A stretch of 64,000 nucleotides of DNA from Bacteroides sp. (GTDB taxonomy: Bacteria > Bacteroidota > Bacteroidia > Bacteroidales > Bacteroidaceae), in the NCBI RefSeq assembly GCF_030151085.1, contig NZ_JASLER010000005.1, positions 59,288 through 123,287 of the forward strand. Reading direction: 5' to 3'. The first letter of the stretch is position 1. Every line of letters starts with the position of its first letter. Shown here in pieces: positions 63,901 through 64,000 of this stretch. The position numbers were made by a program, and so were the translations under genes. The notes under the pieces were generated by a model. That model saw only the letters and a list, made by a program, of their open reading frames with translations. It was not told where the DNA came from and ran no database searches.

Positions 63901-64000
63901 CATCGCTGAAAGCCAGCGGAGTTTCACTGCCGGAATGGGTAGTCAGTCGACGAGGTTCACCACCTTCTTTAGAAACAAGATAAATATCCATGCTCCCTAA
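60983..64000 (-). CDS. Tricorn-like S41 peptidase, N-terminus beyond window
   Basis: The frame is open to the right edge; an internal ATG at 63991 is preceded by further in-frame codons and lies inside a propeller repeat, so the start is outside the window. Visible parts are WD40/TolB-like propeller repeats (GGEPRRLTTHSG, VWAPDGKSFYYLSEENGTFN, QWSPDSKWILSDYIG) and a Lys/Glu-rich linker (about 62430-62570). A tricorn-type C1 region, a PDZ segment (about 61690-61900) and an S41 core (VVVDVRHNGGGWLHDDVVTL) follow. The candidate nucleophile Ser is in EDNYSNAHGTPF. It is probably an exported protease. There is no clear tie to the glycan loci. Confidence 0.9.
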   Translation of the reverse strand, partial: LGSMDIYLVSKEGGEPRRLTTHSGSETPLAFSDAGHILFSADVMPSVEAVVFPSNGQFRQVYQVSVEGGRPQMVSSMPMECISINKEGVMLYQDKKGYEDYWRKHHVSPIARDIWMYNPAKEPHYQQLTTFGGEDREPVWAPDGKSFYYLSEENGTFNVYQRTPGASTAIQITHHTKQPVRFLSGSADGKLCYGYDGEIYTLLPGGQPNKVNISIVSDKNDKDLIRQIKSSGATEMAVSPDGKEVAFILRGDVYVTSVDYKTTKQITNTPCQERDINFAPDGRTLVYASERNGLWQVYTSSIVRKDEKLFTYATELKEEKLINSDVASFQPQYSPDGKEIAFLENRTAIRVINLKTKEVRTVMDGKYQYSYSDGDQWYQWSPDSKWILSDYIGVGGWNNKDVVLVNADGKGEMVNLTQSGYSDGNAKWVLGGKAMIWTSDRAGYRSHGSWGSEDDTYIMFFDAEAYDRFLMNKEETALLEEAEKAAKEEKEKAEKKDGKDTKKKADTDKDKDKEKKVEPLKFDLANRFDRIVRLTVNSSHMADAILTQKGDILYYLSTFEDGYDLWEHNLKENSTKVLLKKVGAGALLSDKDGKNIFLGSYDGMKKIEIEGSKITPIEFEAFFDYQPYGERQYIFDHVWQQVDDKFYVADLQGTDWTGYKETYKRFLPSINNNYDFTEMLSEMLGELNGSHTGARYSAPGAPLATANLGVFYDDTYTGDGLKIKEIIAQSPLTKKKTDVKPGCVIEKIDGTAIKAGSDYFPLLEGKAGRKVVLSVYDPATGKRFEETLKPITSGAQSELLYKRWVENCRKKVEALSGGRIGYVHIKGMDSESFRKIYSDLLSEQNRAKEAVVVDVRHNGGGWLHDDVVTLLSGKEYERFVPRGQYIGSDPFNKWLKPSCMLVCEDNYSNAHGTPFVYKTLGIGKLVGTPVAGTMTAVWWERQIDPSIVFGIPQVGCMDMQGNYLENHTLQPDILIYNEPEAALKGDDAQLKVAVDCLLKQLPAKK

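Noticed and set aside
1..64000. rRNA, tRNA, insertion sequences or prophage genes
   Set aside because: No rRNA or tRNA signatures, transposase, integrase or phage structural genes were recognised anywhere in the window.

Overview
The window is from a Bacteroides-type gut bacterium. This rests on SusC/SusD pairs with ECF sigma/FecR regulators, many Bacteroidales-type secreted glycosidases, and the -7 element TAnnTTTG upstream of several genes. The species cannot be named from the sequence alone.

About 1-19.2 kb is mostly core genome. Two tandem paralogous membrane sensors on the minus strand come first: an ordinary histidine kinase cut by the left edge, and an upstream partner that has lost the phospho-accepting His and the ATPase domain. 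dnaG is divergent from them. Minus-strand housekeeping operons follow: DUF1599 - DoxX/thioredoxin-like protein - tpiA - SPOR protein - folE; an M23/LysM protein; recG and ispD; a DJ-1 protein; tonB-exbD-exbB; and pdxJ. nadK is divergent from pdxJ. Many of the short gaps in these operons carry 7-bp tandem repeats just upstream of start codons.

About 19.3-60.9 kb is an accessory carbohydrate-use island with two SusCD systems. System 1 is sigma-FecR-SusC-SusD followed by an FAD oxidoreductase, an SGNH-type protein, a GH36-like enzyme, a CE7 esterase, GH97, two GH2 enzymes, an orphan GH35-type jelly-roll protein and a GH3. A separate cluster (vWA protein, ECF sigma factor, TonB-like fusion) interrupts it, then two more GH3 genes follow. 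System 2 has a minus-strand sigma gene divergent from fecR-susC-susD and ends with a GH105 plus clan GH-A-like fusion. Nearly all recognised enzymes are exo-acting or de-esterifying, so the locus probably finishes complex, acetylated, galactose- and uronate-bearing oligosaccharides. The substrate is inferred, not shown. A tricorn-like S41 peptidase cut by the right edge closes the window.

The most unusual structure is a set of four intergenic arrays (about 19.3, 26.65, 40.15 and 46.45 kb). Each has four or more units at exactly 22-bp period, and in each the units show dyad symmetry. The sequence differs completely between arrays while the architecture is the same. Two of the arrays precede GH3 genes that share a second, conserved leader element.
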